A stretch of 64,000 bases of DNA, taken from NCBI GenBank assembly GCA_963834135.1, contig CAWIAN010000005.1:248001-312000 (forward strand), written 5' to 3'. Both the position numbers and the translations under genes were made by a program. Numbering within the stretch: the stretch's first letter is position 1; every line of letters starts with the position of its first letter. Under the pieces are notes generated by a model, which saw only the letters and a list, made by a program, of their open reading frames with translations, was not told where the DNA came from and did no database searches. Positions 26,309-33,634 of this stretch are shown piece by piece. This DNA comes from Bog-257 sp963834135 (GTDB lineage: Bacteria > Acidobacteriota > Terriglobia > Terriglobales > Acidobacteriaceae).

Positions 26309-26818
26309 TCACTTGAGCAGGTAGCTCATCAAGTCCAGATTGGGTGGCCGCTTGCCCAAACTCCGGATCATGCCGACGACCTGCCCGCGATGCAGCGAGC
26401 CGTGATTGACGAATTGCCGCACGATTTGCCAGCGCAGGAAGGGCAACTCAGCGCTGGCGGAGATGCGGCAGGATAGCGGCTGCGTGAGTTCGTCGTCCGT
26501 GACCGACTCAAACCAGCGCTCCAGGCCGCTCCATACTTCAATCCACGATTGTTCCAAATCTTCCAGCACGACCACGGCGGGAGGACGCTCGACGCCGACT
26601 TGGTCGAGCGGCGGGATTGCGTTGCTCACCAGGCATTTTCTCCAGAAGCGCTCGGCCAGAAAGACGTGATACAGAGTGCCAAGGGCGCTGCCATGCGATA
26701 GCGCGAGATCGCGGTTTCGATCCTCCAACGGCAGCTCGGAACATGCCGCCAGCAAGGTGCGTGTCGCCCACTCCGAGTAGCGCAAATCCAATTGCACCAT
26801 CTGTCTCAGTTTGCCCAT
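26309..26818 (-). CDS. DinB-like four-helix protein
   Basis: A 169-residue member of the DinB/YfiT-like putative metalloenzyme superfamily. The pattern of helix 1 (LDLRYSEWATRTLLAAC), first His in LGTLYHVFLAERFW near residue 51, and the pair in RQFVNHGSLHRGQVVGMIRSLG near residues 137-141 matches the three-His metal site of this fold. Members include thiol-dependent transferases (bacillithiol, mycothiol) and many uncharacterised proteins; activity cannot be assigned. It is a single gene facing the metK region. Confidence 0.85.
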   Translation of the reverse strand: MGKLRQMVQLDLRYSEWATRTLLAACSELPLEDRNRDLALSHGSALGTLYHVFLAERFWRKCLVSNAIPPLDQVGVERPPAVVVLEDLEQSWIEVWSGLERWFESVTDDELTQPLSCRISASAELPFLRWQIVRQFVNHGSLHRGQVVGMIRSLGKRPPNLDLMSYLLK

Positions 26819-27006
26819 GGATGCTGAGTGTACTCTGCTCGCCGTTTAGCCAGCAGAGTCAATGAGATCGGGCGGCAAAGGTGTTGTTTTTGGGCAACAG
26901 ATTCAATGACCATTTCGCACCTTTTGCTGGCCGAAACCACCCTTTTGACCGTAAAATATTGGGAGTTTCCCAGTTACTCGCTATCCTCCCGATAGACCTG
27001 AACTGA

Positions 27007-27073
27007 CCGCAGTACCACTGTGTCCAGCTGACTTGCTCTGTGTCACCCCGAGCTGCGGACCCTAATGAAGGAG
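27007..27073 (+). promoter_or_regulatory. metK: metK leader with closing stem and strong ribosome binding site
   Basis: CCGCAG at 27007-27012 pairs with CTGCGG at 27053-27058, enclosing 40 bases. GAAGGAG at 27067-27073 follows, 8 bases ahead of a TTG codon at 27082. A hairpin this close to the ribosome binding site could control translation, but no known SAM or SAH riboswitch consensus was recognised. The spacing is the reason for choosing the TTG start of metK. Confidence 0.35.
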
Positions 27074-27081
27074 TTTCGACA

Positions 27082-28269
27082 TTGCCTAATCATCGCTATC
27101 TGTTTACCTCTGAATCGGTAACAGAAGGTCATCCGGATAAGATCGCCGATCAGATTTCTGACGCAATCCTAGATGCCTGTCTGAAAGACGATCCCTACAG
27201 CCGTGTCGCCTGCGAAACCCTGACCGCAACCGGTCTGGTCGTCATCGCCGGCGAAATCACCACCAAGGCTTACGTTGATTTCCAGTCGCTGGTGCGCGGC
27301 GTGATCGCCTCCATCGGCTACAACAACGCGCTCTATGGTTTCGATTCCAATACCTGCGCCGTGATCTCCAGCATCAATAAGCAGTCCGGCGATATCGCCA
27401 TGGGCGTTGACACCGGAGGCGCCGGCGATCAGGGAATGATGTTTGGCTATGCGACGAACGAAAATGAGAATCTGATGCCGACTCCCATTTTCCTGGCGCA
27501 CAAGCTGACCGAGCAGCTCACCAAAGTTCGCAAGAACGGTACTCTGCCTTACCTCCGTCCCGACGGCAAATCCCAGGTCACAGTTGAATACGACGAGAAC
27601 CACAAGCCCGTGCGTATCGACGCGGTGGTCATCTCCAGCCAGCACTCCGAGACGGTTTCGAACGAAGATCTCCGTGCCGACATCCTGAAGCACGTGATCC
27701 AGGCTGCCCTGCCGGCCGAGATGCTGGACGAGGACACCAAGTACCACATCAATCCGACCGGACGCTTCGTCATCGGTGGACCGATGGGCGACACCGGCCT
27801 GACCGGACGCAAGATCATCGTCGACACCTACGGCGGTATGGGACGTCACGGCGGCGGCGCTTTCAGCGGCAAGGACCCGACAAAGGTCGATCGCTCGGCG
27901 TGCTACATGGCGCGCTATATCGCGAAGAACATCGTGGCTGCCGGCCTGGCGGAGCGCTGCGAAGTGCAGCTCGCCTACGCCATCGGCGTAGCTGAGCCGG
28001 TGAGCGTGCTGATCGATACATTCGGCACCGCGAAGATCGATGAGAAGAAGATTGCCGAGCTGGTTCGCGCGACCTTCAAGCTGACCCCGAAGGGCATTAT
28101 GGAATCGTTGAACCTGCGCCGCCCGATTTACCAGAAGACAGCTGCGTACGGCCACTTCGGCCGCAACGACGCCGACTTCACCTGGGAAGCCACCGACAAG
28201 GCTGCGGCCTTGCGCGAGCAGGCCGGCCTGAAGGGCGCTGAGCAGAAGAGCGCAAAAGCAGCGAAGTAA
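27082..28269 (+). CDS. metK: S-adenosylmethionine synthetase
   Basis: A 395-residue cytoplasmic enzyme making S-adenosylmethionine from methionine and ATP. Hallmarks: FTSESVTEGHPDKIADQISDA at the N-terminus, GAGDQGMMFGYA near residue 113, TGRFVIGGPMGDTGLTGRKI, and the phosphate loop GGGAFSGKDPTKVDRSAAY-type sequence (here ending SACY). The start is TTG at 27082, giving MPNHRYLFTSES; the frame is open to 27040 but GAAGGAG lies at the right distance from the TTG. An ahcY gene follows after a 128-bp repeat element, so both halves of the activated-methyl cycle are together. Confidence 0.97.
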   Translation: MPNHRYLFTSESVTEGHPDKIADQISDAILDACLKDDPYSRVACETLTATGLVVIAGEITTKAYVDFQSLVRGVIASIGYNNALYGFDSNTCAVISSINKQSGDIAMGVDTGGAGDQGMMFGYATNENENLMPTPIFLAHKLTEQLTKVRKNGTLPYLRPDGKSQVTVEYDENHKPVRIDAVVISSQHSETVSNEDLRADILKHVIQAALPAEMLDEDTKYHINPTGRFVIGGPMGDTGLTGRKIIVDTYGGMGRHGGGAFSGKDPTKVDRSACYMARYIAKNIVAAGLAERCEVQLAYAIGVAEPVSVLIDTFGTAKIDEKKIAELVRATFKLTPKGIMESLNLRRPIYQKTAAYGHFGRNDADFTWEATDKAAALREQAGLKGAEQKSAKAAK

Positions 28270-28271
28270 AC

Positions 28272-28399
28272 GGTAGAGCGGGCCTTCAGGCCCGCGTCCC
28301 CGTCGCAAACAAAGATGAAAGCCGGCTTCAGCCGGCGACACATACGGTGTCCAGTTCAAAAATTGACTACTTGACGCGGGCCTGAAGGCCCGCTCTACC
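28272..28399. repeat. 128-bp element with perfect 27-bp terminal inverted repeats
   Basis: Bases 28272-28298 and 28373-28399 are exact reverse complements. Each end is itself a hairpin (GCGGGCC/GGCCCGC around TTCA or TGAA). A third hairpin, GCCGGC TTCA GCCGGC, lies at 28321-28336. There is no ORF. The layout is that of a small non-autonomous repeat unit or a REP/BIME-like doublet. It fills the gap between the metK stop (28269) and the ahcY ATG (28409), ending just before the AGGAGA ribosome binding site of ahcY. Confidence 0.85.
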
Positions 28400-28408
28400 T
28401 AGGAGATT

Positions 28409-29521
28409 ATGTCGACCACAACCACACGCGTCGCCGGCGATATCGCCAACCTTGCCCTTGCCGATCTCGGCAAGAAGCGCATTGACTGGGCCAACCAGTC
28501 GATGAAGGTCTTGCAGATCATCCGCAAGGACTTCCTCAAGAGCCAGCCGCTGAAGGGCATGCGCATTTCGGCCTGCCTTCACGTCACGGCCGAAACCGCC
28601 AACCTGGCCATCACCCTGCGCGATGGCGGCGCCGATGTTGTGCTCTGCGCCTCCAATCCGCTGTCCACGCAGGACGACGTCGCCGCTTGCCTGGTGAAGG
28701 ATTACGGCATCCCGGTTTTCGCCATCAAGGGCGAGGACAACGACACCTACTACTCGCACATCATGTCGGCGCTCGACCACAAGCCGCACATCACGATGGA
28801 TGATGGCGCTGACCTGGTCACCATCGCGCTGACCAAGCGCACCGACGCGCTGGAAGGCGTCATCGCCGGCACGGAAGAGACCACGACGGGCATCATTCGC
28901 CTGCGGGCCATGGCGAAGCAGGGCGTGCTGCGCTATCCCATCATCGCGGTGAACGATGCCGACACCAAGCACCTGTTCGACAACCGCTACGGCACCGGAC
29001 AGTCCACCATCGACGGCATCGTGCGCGCCACCAACTTCCTGCTTGCGGGTTCGAAGTTCGTCGTCGCCGGCTACGGATGGTGCGGCCGTGGATTGGCCAG
29101 CCGCGCTCGCGGCCTCGGCGCCGAGGTCATCGTCACCGAAATCGATCCAACGAAGGCGATCGAAGCGGTGATGGACGGTTTCCGCGTAATGAGCATGGAA
29201 GAAGCCGCCAAGATCGGCGATGTCTTCTGCACCGTGACCGGCAACAAGAGCGTGCTGCGCAAGGAGCACTTCGAACTGATGAAGGACGGAGCTATCGTTT
29301 CCAACTCCGGCCACTTCAACGTCGAAATCGACATCCCGGCGCTCGAGACCATGTCGTCGTCCAAGCGCACCACCCGCAACTTCGTCGAGGAGTATCTCGA
29401 TGAAGGATGGCCGCAAGATCAACCTGCTGGGCGAAGGCCGCCTCATCAACCTGGCCTCGGCCGAAGGTCACCCGGCATCAGTGATGGATATGAGCTTCGC
29501 CGATCAGGCGCTCTCGGTTGA
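28409..29521 (+). CDS. ahcY: Adenosylhomocysteinase, N-terminal ~330 residues before a frame change
   Basis: S-adenosylhomocysteine hydrolase recycles the product of SAM-dependent methylation to adenosine and homocysteine. Motifs are intact through the NAD domain: ISACLHVTAETANLAITLRDGGADV, GEDNDTYYSHI, GTEETTTGIIRL, AVNDADTKHLFDNRYGTGQST, and the Rossmann loop VVAGYGWCGRGLA near residue 218. Homology ends at about codon 330 (VEEYL, 29384-29398). After that the frame reads 40 unrelated Pro/Arg/Gly-rich codons to the stop at 29519-29521. The missing C-terminal end is encoded one base over, from ATG 29400. A single surplus base near 29399 would restore one 425-residue protein of normal length. 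Either a real mutation, an assembly error, or a split gene. Confidence 0.9.
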   Translation: MSTTTTRVAGDIANLALADLGKKRIDWANQSMKVLQIIRKDFLKSQPLKGMRISACLHVTAETANLAITLRDGGADVVLCASNPLSTQDDVAACLVKDYGIPVFAIKGEDNDTYYSHIMSALDHKPHITMDDGADLVTIALTKRTDALEGVIAGTEETTTGIIRLRAMAKQGVLRYPIIAVNDADTKHLFDNRYGTGQSTIDGIVRATNFLLAGSKFVVAGYGWCGRGLASRARGLGAEVIVTEIDPTKAIEAVMDGFRVMSMEEAAKIGDVFCTVTGNKSVLRKEHFELMKDGAIVSNSGHFNVEIDIPALETMSSSKRTTRNFVEEYLDEGWPQDQPAGRRPPHQPGLGRRSPGISDGYELRRSGALG

Positions 29522-29687
29522 GTACCTGGTGAAGAACCACAAATCGCTGGAGAAGAAAGTCTACGTGGTTCCGGAAGAGCTCGACAAGCGGGTCGCCAAA
29601 CTGAAGCTGGAGTCGATGGGCATCAAGATCGATCGCCTCACTCCGGAACAGGAAGAGTACCTCGCCAGCTGGAGCGAAGGAACGTAA
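29400..29687 (+). CDS. ahcY: Adenosylhomocysteinase, C-terminal part in shifted frame
   Basis: A 95-residue frame encoding the end of adenosylhomocysteinase: MKDGRKINLLGEGRLINLA, SAEGHPASVMDMSFADQAL, a VEYLVKN helix and the C-terminal helix ending in EEYLASWSEGT. This tail normally supplies part of the NAD site of the neighbouring subunit, so the N-terminal fragment alone should not be active. Its ATG is preceded by GAGGAG (29387-29392) at 7 bases, which would allow separate initiation. That motif may be fortuitous because it also encodes the conserved Glu-Glu. A terminator follows 30 bases after its stop, as expected for the natural gene end. Confidence 0.85.
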   Translation: MKDGRKINLLGEGRLINLASAEGHPASVMDMSFADQALSVEYLVKNHKSLEKKVYVVPEELDKRVAKLKLESMGIKIDRLTPEQEEYLASWSEGT

Positions 29688-29716
29688 ACCCCAGTTGTCA
29701 GTAGCCAGTTGTCAGA

Positions 29717-29740
29717 GGGCGGCAGCGATGCCGCCCTTTT
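29717..29740 (+). terminator. Rho-independent terminator after ahcY
   Basis: GGGCGGCA pairs perfectly with TGCCGCCC around a GCGA tetraloop and is followed directly by TTTTGTTT. It lies 30 bases after the end of the shifted ahcY frame. Confidence 0.8.
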
Positions 29741-29809
29741 GTTTGCGCTCTGAGCTGCGCAGATATTGTTCACCGCGGCTAGGGGCCTCGGTGATTTTGA
29801 ACAGATAGA

Positions 29810-29827
29810 GCTGGCCTTCAGGCCAGC
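29810..29827. repeat. GGCCTTCAGGCC-type hairpin repeat
   Basis: GCTGGCC TTCA GGCCAGC, a 7-bp perfect stem with TTCA loop, preceded by TAGA. The same TAGAGCNGGCCTTCAGG context occurs at 28274-28295, in reverse at 28376-28396, and in degenerate form at 62463-62479. Confidence 0.65.
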
Positions 29828-29850
29828 GTTCGTCACCCTCCGCACCAATT

Positions 29851-30036
29851 TGTCATCCTGAGCGCAGGTGCGTTCTTTGCGCCGAAGTCGAGGGACCCCT
29901 ATCGCTGCAATGATCCCACTCCCATGCAGAATTAATAGTTCGCTTGAGGTTGCGCATGGTTGCAGAAGGCGATGCGCTATAGCGGTCCTTCGACTTCGTT
30001 CGACCGCTGCGCAGCCTCCCTACGCTCAGGATGACA
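29851..30036. repeat. Dispersed TGTCATCCTGAG inverted repeat, full copy
   Basis: A 186-bp unit with left end TGTCATCCTGAGCG and right end CGCTCAGGATGACA (exact inverted ends). The left half contains GTCGAGGGACC, the right half AGCGGTCCTTCGACT, so the interior is also partly palindromic. It has no coding capacity of note. Confidence 0.85.
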
Positions 30037-30077
30037 ACGGTTTAAAGTGGTTGCAAGCTTTAGGTCACGTCTGACGG

Positions 30078-31232
30078 CTAACGGTTCAAATTAAAGGCAG
30101 ATGCTCCAGAGCCCACAGCTGACGTACTCGCGAACGCCATCACCACCGCCATGCCGGCGACGCCCATCATCAAAAATACGCACGGAGGCCAGCCTCCGGC
30201 CACCCACGTCCAACCCGTAATCGTCGCGCCCAAACTTCCGCCGATGTAATAAAACGTGACATAAAGTCCGGCAGCCGACGACCTCGCCTTGCCGGCGACT
30301 ACTCCGGTCTGCACTGTCCCGACGGCTTGATAGATGAACACGCCTGACGAAGCCAGCGCCAGGCCGACAATGATCACTGGCAGAGAATGCACTAGCGTCA
30401 GCAAGAGTCCGGCGGCGGCAAATCCAAATCCGATCGCCGAAGTCACGCGAATACCGTAGTGATCAAGGCAGCGACCCGAGAGCGGCGTCACAATCAGTCC
30501 AAACAAGTACACGAAGAAGATGCTGCCCAGCTGCGCGGAGTTGAGATGATAGGGCGGCGCTGCGAGATAGAAGTTCGCATAGGTGAACGTTCCGACCAGG
30601 CAGAAGAGCGCCGCGAAGCCCATGCCGAAGACCGCCAGCAGCCGCGGATTCCACAGATGGCCCTTGGTGTGCGAGAGCGAGTGGCGAACGCGTTCGGCAC
30701 GCACGAAGTTCTTCGCCACCGGCAGCCAGCGCTGCACCATGATCGCGCCCGCCAGATTCACCAGGCCGATGACGAGAAAGGCATCACGCCAATCGAAATG
30801 ATGCGCGACCATCCCCGAGATAAACCGCCCGCCGAATCCTCCAAGTACCGTACCAGTAATGTAGGCTGCCATGGCGCGGCCGACATACGCGCCGCCAAAT
30901 TCTTCGCCGATGTAGGCCATGATGACCACGATCACACCAGGAACGAAGATGCCCTGCATGAATCGCCAGAAGATAAGCTGGTGCAGGTTCTGCGAAGTCG
31001 CTGCCAGCAGCGTGGGTACAGTCAGCGCATAAAGCGATGGAACAATCACCTTCTTGCGTCCGACGGATTCGGCCAGCAAGCCAACGAACGGTGCGGTGAG
31101 CGCGACCGCAAGAATCGTGGCACTGACGGTGAAACTAACCGCGATCTCCGACGTGTGGTAAAGCCGTTGCAGATAGGGAAGCAGCGGCTGCGTGTCGTAG
31201 ACGTTCAGGAAGGTACACATCCCAGCCAGCAT
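30078..31232 (-). CDS. Major facilitator superfamily transporter
   Basis: A 384-residue polytopic transporter. The MFS loop motif follows helix 2 (LLAESVGRKKVIVPS), helix 4 has FWRFMQGIFVPG, and GRCLDHYGIR marks the second-half loop. The pattern resembles the YnfM/arabinose-efflux (DHA) group; substrate unknown. The ATG at 31232 lies inside what should be helix 1: the frame stays open upstream to a stop at 31284-31286 and encodes RPSRVAIAAC, natural helix-1 sequence, but offers no ATG/GTG/TTG there. A start from ATG in another frame upstream would need a one-base shift, so the 5' end may be damaged or misread. Confidence 0.85.
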   Translation of the reverse strand: MLAGMCTFLNVYDTQPLLPYLQRLYHTSEIAVSFTVSATILAVALTAPFVGLLAESVGRKKVIVPSLYALTVPTLLAATSQNLHQLIFWRFMQGIFVPGVIVVIMAYIGEEFGGAYVGRAMAAYITGTVLGGFGGRFISGMVAHHFDWRDAFLVIGLVNLAGAIMVQRWLPVAKNFVRAERVRHSLSHTKGHLWNPRLLAVFGMGFAALFCLVGTFTYANFYLAAPPYHLNSAQLGSIFFVYLFGLIVTPLSGRCLDHYGIRVTSAIGFGFAAAGLLLTLVHSLPVIIVGLALASSGVFIYQAVGTVQTGVVAGKARSSAAGLYVTFYYIGGSLGATITGWTWVAGGWPPCVFLMMGVAGMAVVMAFASTSAVGSGASAFNLNR

Positions 31233-31354
31233 GCAGGCGGCGATGGCAACGCGGGAAGGTCGTGTCGGCAGTGTTGCTCGCGTTTAGAGTCGGGATGGCG
31301 ACATCCATGGCAGGGCGCAGGGAGTACAGTGCAACTCAGGATTATAGCGAGCGT

Positions 31355-31702
31355 CTACAGCAGGACCACGGTCATGCCCTTGTTCCCGCGCCCCAGGTCG
31401 CTGTCGCTCTTCAGTTCGGGCATTTGCTTCAGCAGCTCCCAGGTGCGCTCGTCACTCTTGCGCCAGTTCTCGCCGAAGATGCAGGCGCGGATTTCCTTCT
31501 TCGTCGCCATCTGCCGCAAGGTTGCTTGCAGGGCGAAGCGGAGGTCACCACCGACGCCGGTTGAGCCGTAGCCGTGAACAATCTTCAGCACCTTGAGCCC
31601 GGCCTGCCGGGCGGCGTGAATCTCGGTGGTCAGGCGAGCGCGGGCCTCCTCGACGCTGGGCATGCCTTCCTTGAGGTTCACGGTTTTGATGGTGGCGCCC
31701 AT
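31355..31702 (-). CDS. Smr-domain protein
   Basis: A 115-residue protein consisting of little more than one Smr (small MutS-related) domain. It has VNLKEGMPSVEEARARLTTEIHAARQ as helix 1 and GLKVLKIVHGYGSTGVGG with the HGxGxG-like nucleic-acid loop. The family includes nicking endonucleases and RNA-binding proteins. The usual LDLHG motif is replaced by VNLKEG, so the first catalytic-loop residues differ and nuclease activity is uncertain. It faces left, divergent from tldD, with a repeat copy between. Confidence 0.8.
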   Translation of the reverse strand: MGATIKTVNLKEGMPSVEEARARLTTEIHAARQAGLKVLKIVHGYGSTGVGGDLRFALQATLRQMATKKEIRACIFGENWRKSDERTWELLKQMPELKSDSDLGRGNKGMTVVLL

Positions 31703-31778
31703 GGTGGCGGTTAAGTGAAGTATGAGATACGGCTGGGCTAATGCAAAGAGATTTGTCTCGTGAAATTCTTAACTGAAT

Positions 31779-31893
31779 TGTCATCCCGAGCGAAGCCGGG
31801 GATCTGTGGCTTGCTTGCGGTGGAGTTGTTACCCCGCGAGGCGAACCGCAGGTCCTTCGACTCCACAGCTCCGCTGTTTCGCTCGGGATGACA
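31779..31893. repeat. Dispersed TGTCATCC(T/C)GAG inverted repeat, short copy
   Basis: A 115-bp unit with ends TGTCATCCCGAGCG and CGCTCGGGATGACA, a matched C/G variant of the usual end. The compensated change on both ends keeps the outer stem intact. AGGTCCTTCGACT is present in the right half. Confidence 0.85.
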
Positions 31894-31952
31894 ACTCTGA
31901 AAGTATGCATGCATCGTTCTAACCACGTATCATCAATGACTCGAGGAACTCG

Positions 31953-33425
31953 ATGAAAGAAATTGCTGGCTGGGCGATGGAGACGGCGAAGCTTCGGGGC
32001 GCGACGCTGGCCGAAGCGCGTATCGTCGACGAGCGCAATCGCTCGCTGGCCACCAAGAACGGCCGAATCGGCAGCGCTTCCGACTCCGAGTCGCTGGGCA
32101 TCGGCATTCGCGTGATCGCCGATGGCGGCTTCGGTTTTGCCGCTACCGACGACCTCTCACGCGAGGGCGTCCAGAGCTGCGCGGCTCGCGCGGTCGAGAT
32201 CGCCAAAGCCTCGGCCACCGTGAAGTCGCAGGAGCTTCACATGGTTCCCGAGCCGCCGGCCCAGGCCGAATGGACGTCGCTCTGCCGCATCGATCCCTTC
32301 GCGATCTCCATCGAGAAGAACCTCGAGCTTCTGTTTGCCATCGATGAAGAGCTGCGCAAAACGAAGGGCGTGACCATGGCGGAGACGAACATGAACTTCC
32401 GCCGCTACGAGCAATGGTTTTTCTCGACCGACGGCGCCGACATTCACCAGACTATCGTCAGCTCGGGCGCGGGTTATGCAGCCCACGTCTTTCAAGGCAC
32501 TGAAATTCAGAAGCGGTCCTATCCCAACTCCTTCGGCGGACAGTTTCAGAACAAAGGCTACGAACTGATCGAAGAGCTGGAGCTGCTGAAGCATGCCCCG
32601 GAGATCGCCGACCAGGCGGTTGCGCTGCACTCGGCGGATCAGTGTCCTGAGGGAACATTCGACGTCGTACTCGACTCGTCGCAGCTGGGCCTGCAGATTC
32701 ACGAGTCGATTGGCCATCCCATCGAGCTCGATCGCGTGCTGGGGATGGAGGCGAACTTCGCCGGCACATCGTTTCTGACGCTCGACAAGCTGCGCACCTT
32801 GAAGTACGGCAGCGATATCGTGAACGTCGTCGCCGACGCGACTGAGGCCCACGGGCCCGGGCTCGGCACCTTTGCCTACGACGACGAAGGAGTCGCTGCG
32901 CAGTGTACGCCGATCATTACCAACGGGTTGTTCACCGGATATCTGACCTCGCGCGACACGGCTGAAGTGATTGGTGCGGCGCGCAGCGGAGGCTGTCTGC
33001 GTGCCGAAAGCTGGAACCGCCTGCCCATCGTGCGCATGACCAACGTGAGCATCCTGCCGGGCACGGCGCCGCTGACGCTGGAGCAGCTGATCGCCTCAAC
33101 CGAGCGCGGCATCTACATGGAGACGAACCGCTCGTGGTCGATCGACGACAAGCGCTACAACTTCCAGTTTGGCTGCGAGCTCGGCTGGGAGATCGTGAAC
33201 GGCAAGCGCGGCCGCATGCTGAAGAATCCGTCGTACTCCGGCATCACGACCGAGTTCTGGAACTCGATGGACGCCATCTGCTCGCTCGATGAGTGGACGC
33301 TGTGGGGCACGCCGAACTGCGGCAAAGGCCAGCCGCAGCAGGTGATGGGCACGGGCCACGGCGCAGCGCCGGCAAGGTTCAGGAATATCAGCGTTGGGAC
33401 AGCGTATAAGGGTAGCGGCAGTTAG
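31953..33425 (+). CDS. tldD: Metalloprotease TldD
   Basis: A 490-residue TldD subunit of the TldD/TldE metalloprotease, which degrades unfolded peptides and trims some ribosomally made peptides in the cytoplasm. The zinc motif HESIGH (HExxxH) is at about residues 249-254 within LGLQIHESIGHPIELDR. Other family pieces are GYLTSRDTAEVIGA, NCGKGQPQQVMGTGHGAA at the end, and an N-terminal AxARIVDERNRSLATKNG strand. Length is normal. The partner gene follows 209 bases downstream in the same direction. Confidence 0.95.
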   Translation: MKEIAGWAMETAKLRGATLAEARIVDERNRSLATKNGRIGSASDSESLGIGIRVIADGGFGFAATDDLSREGVQSCAARAVEIAKASATVKSQELHMVPEPPAQAEWTSLCRIDPFAISIEKNLELLFAIDEELRKTKGVTMAETNMNFRRYEQWFFSTDGADIHQTIVSSGAGYAAHVFQGTEIQKRSYPNSFGGQFQNKGYELIEELELLKHAPEIADQAVALHSADQCPEGTFDVVLDSSQLGLQIHESIGHPIELDRVLGMEANFAGTSFLTLDKLRTLKYGSDIVNVVADATEAHGPGLGTFAYDDEGVAAQCTPIITNGLFTGYLTSRDTAEVIGAARSGGCLRAESWNRLPIVRMTNVSILPGTAPLTLEQLIASTERGIYMETNRSWSIDDKRYNFQFGCELGWEIVNGKRGRMLKNPSYSGITTEFWNSMDAICSLDEWTLWGTPNCGKGQPQQVMGTGHGAAPARFRNISVGTAYKGSGS

Positions 33426-33634
33426 CGCTTGCCAAGGCCAAGGATGGCTGAAGCCGTGCCGTGACACAAAAGCTCACGTTGCGAAAGTTTTTCAGCAACT
33501 GTGAAGCCGTGGTCCTTCAAAACTGATTTATGAGATAGCTTCTAGTTAATGTCAGGTCGGCCACCCGATGCGTAGATCGAAACTATAGCTACAATGAGCA
33601 GTTGCTGAATGTTAACTGCCAAGTGCTATCGCCA

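Larger units (their letters stand above)
29688..30077. other. Gap with terminator and two kinds of repeat
   Basis: No gene is visible in these 390 bases. From left to right they hold the ahcY terminator, a GCTGGCC TTCA GGCCAGC hairpin (29810-29827, same type as the ends of the 28272-28399 element), and a full copy of the TGTCATCCTGAG family. The gap separates ahcY from a convergent MFS gene. Confidence 0.7.

Noticed and set aside
27169..28359. 396-codon minus-strand frame over metK
   Set aside because: Antisense shadow of a highly conserved gene; His/Val/Arg-rich with no known motif.
30459..31571. 370-codon plus-strand frame over the MFS gene
   Set aside because: Antisense to a clear transporter; very rich in Arg/Glu/His with no membrane or domain pattern.
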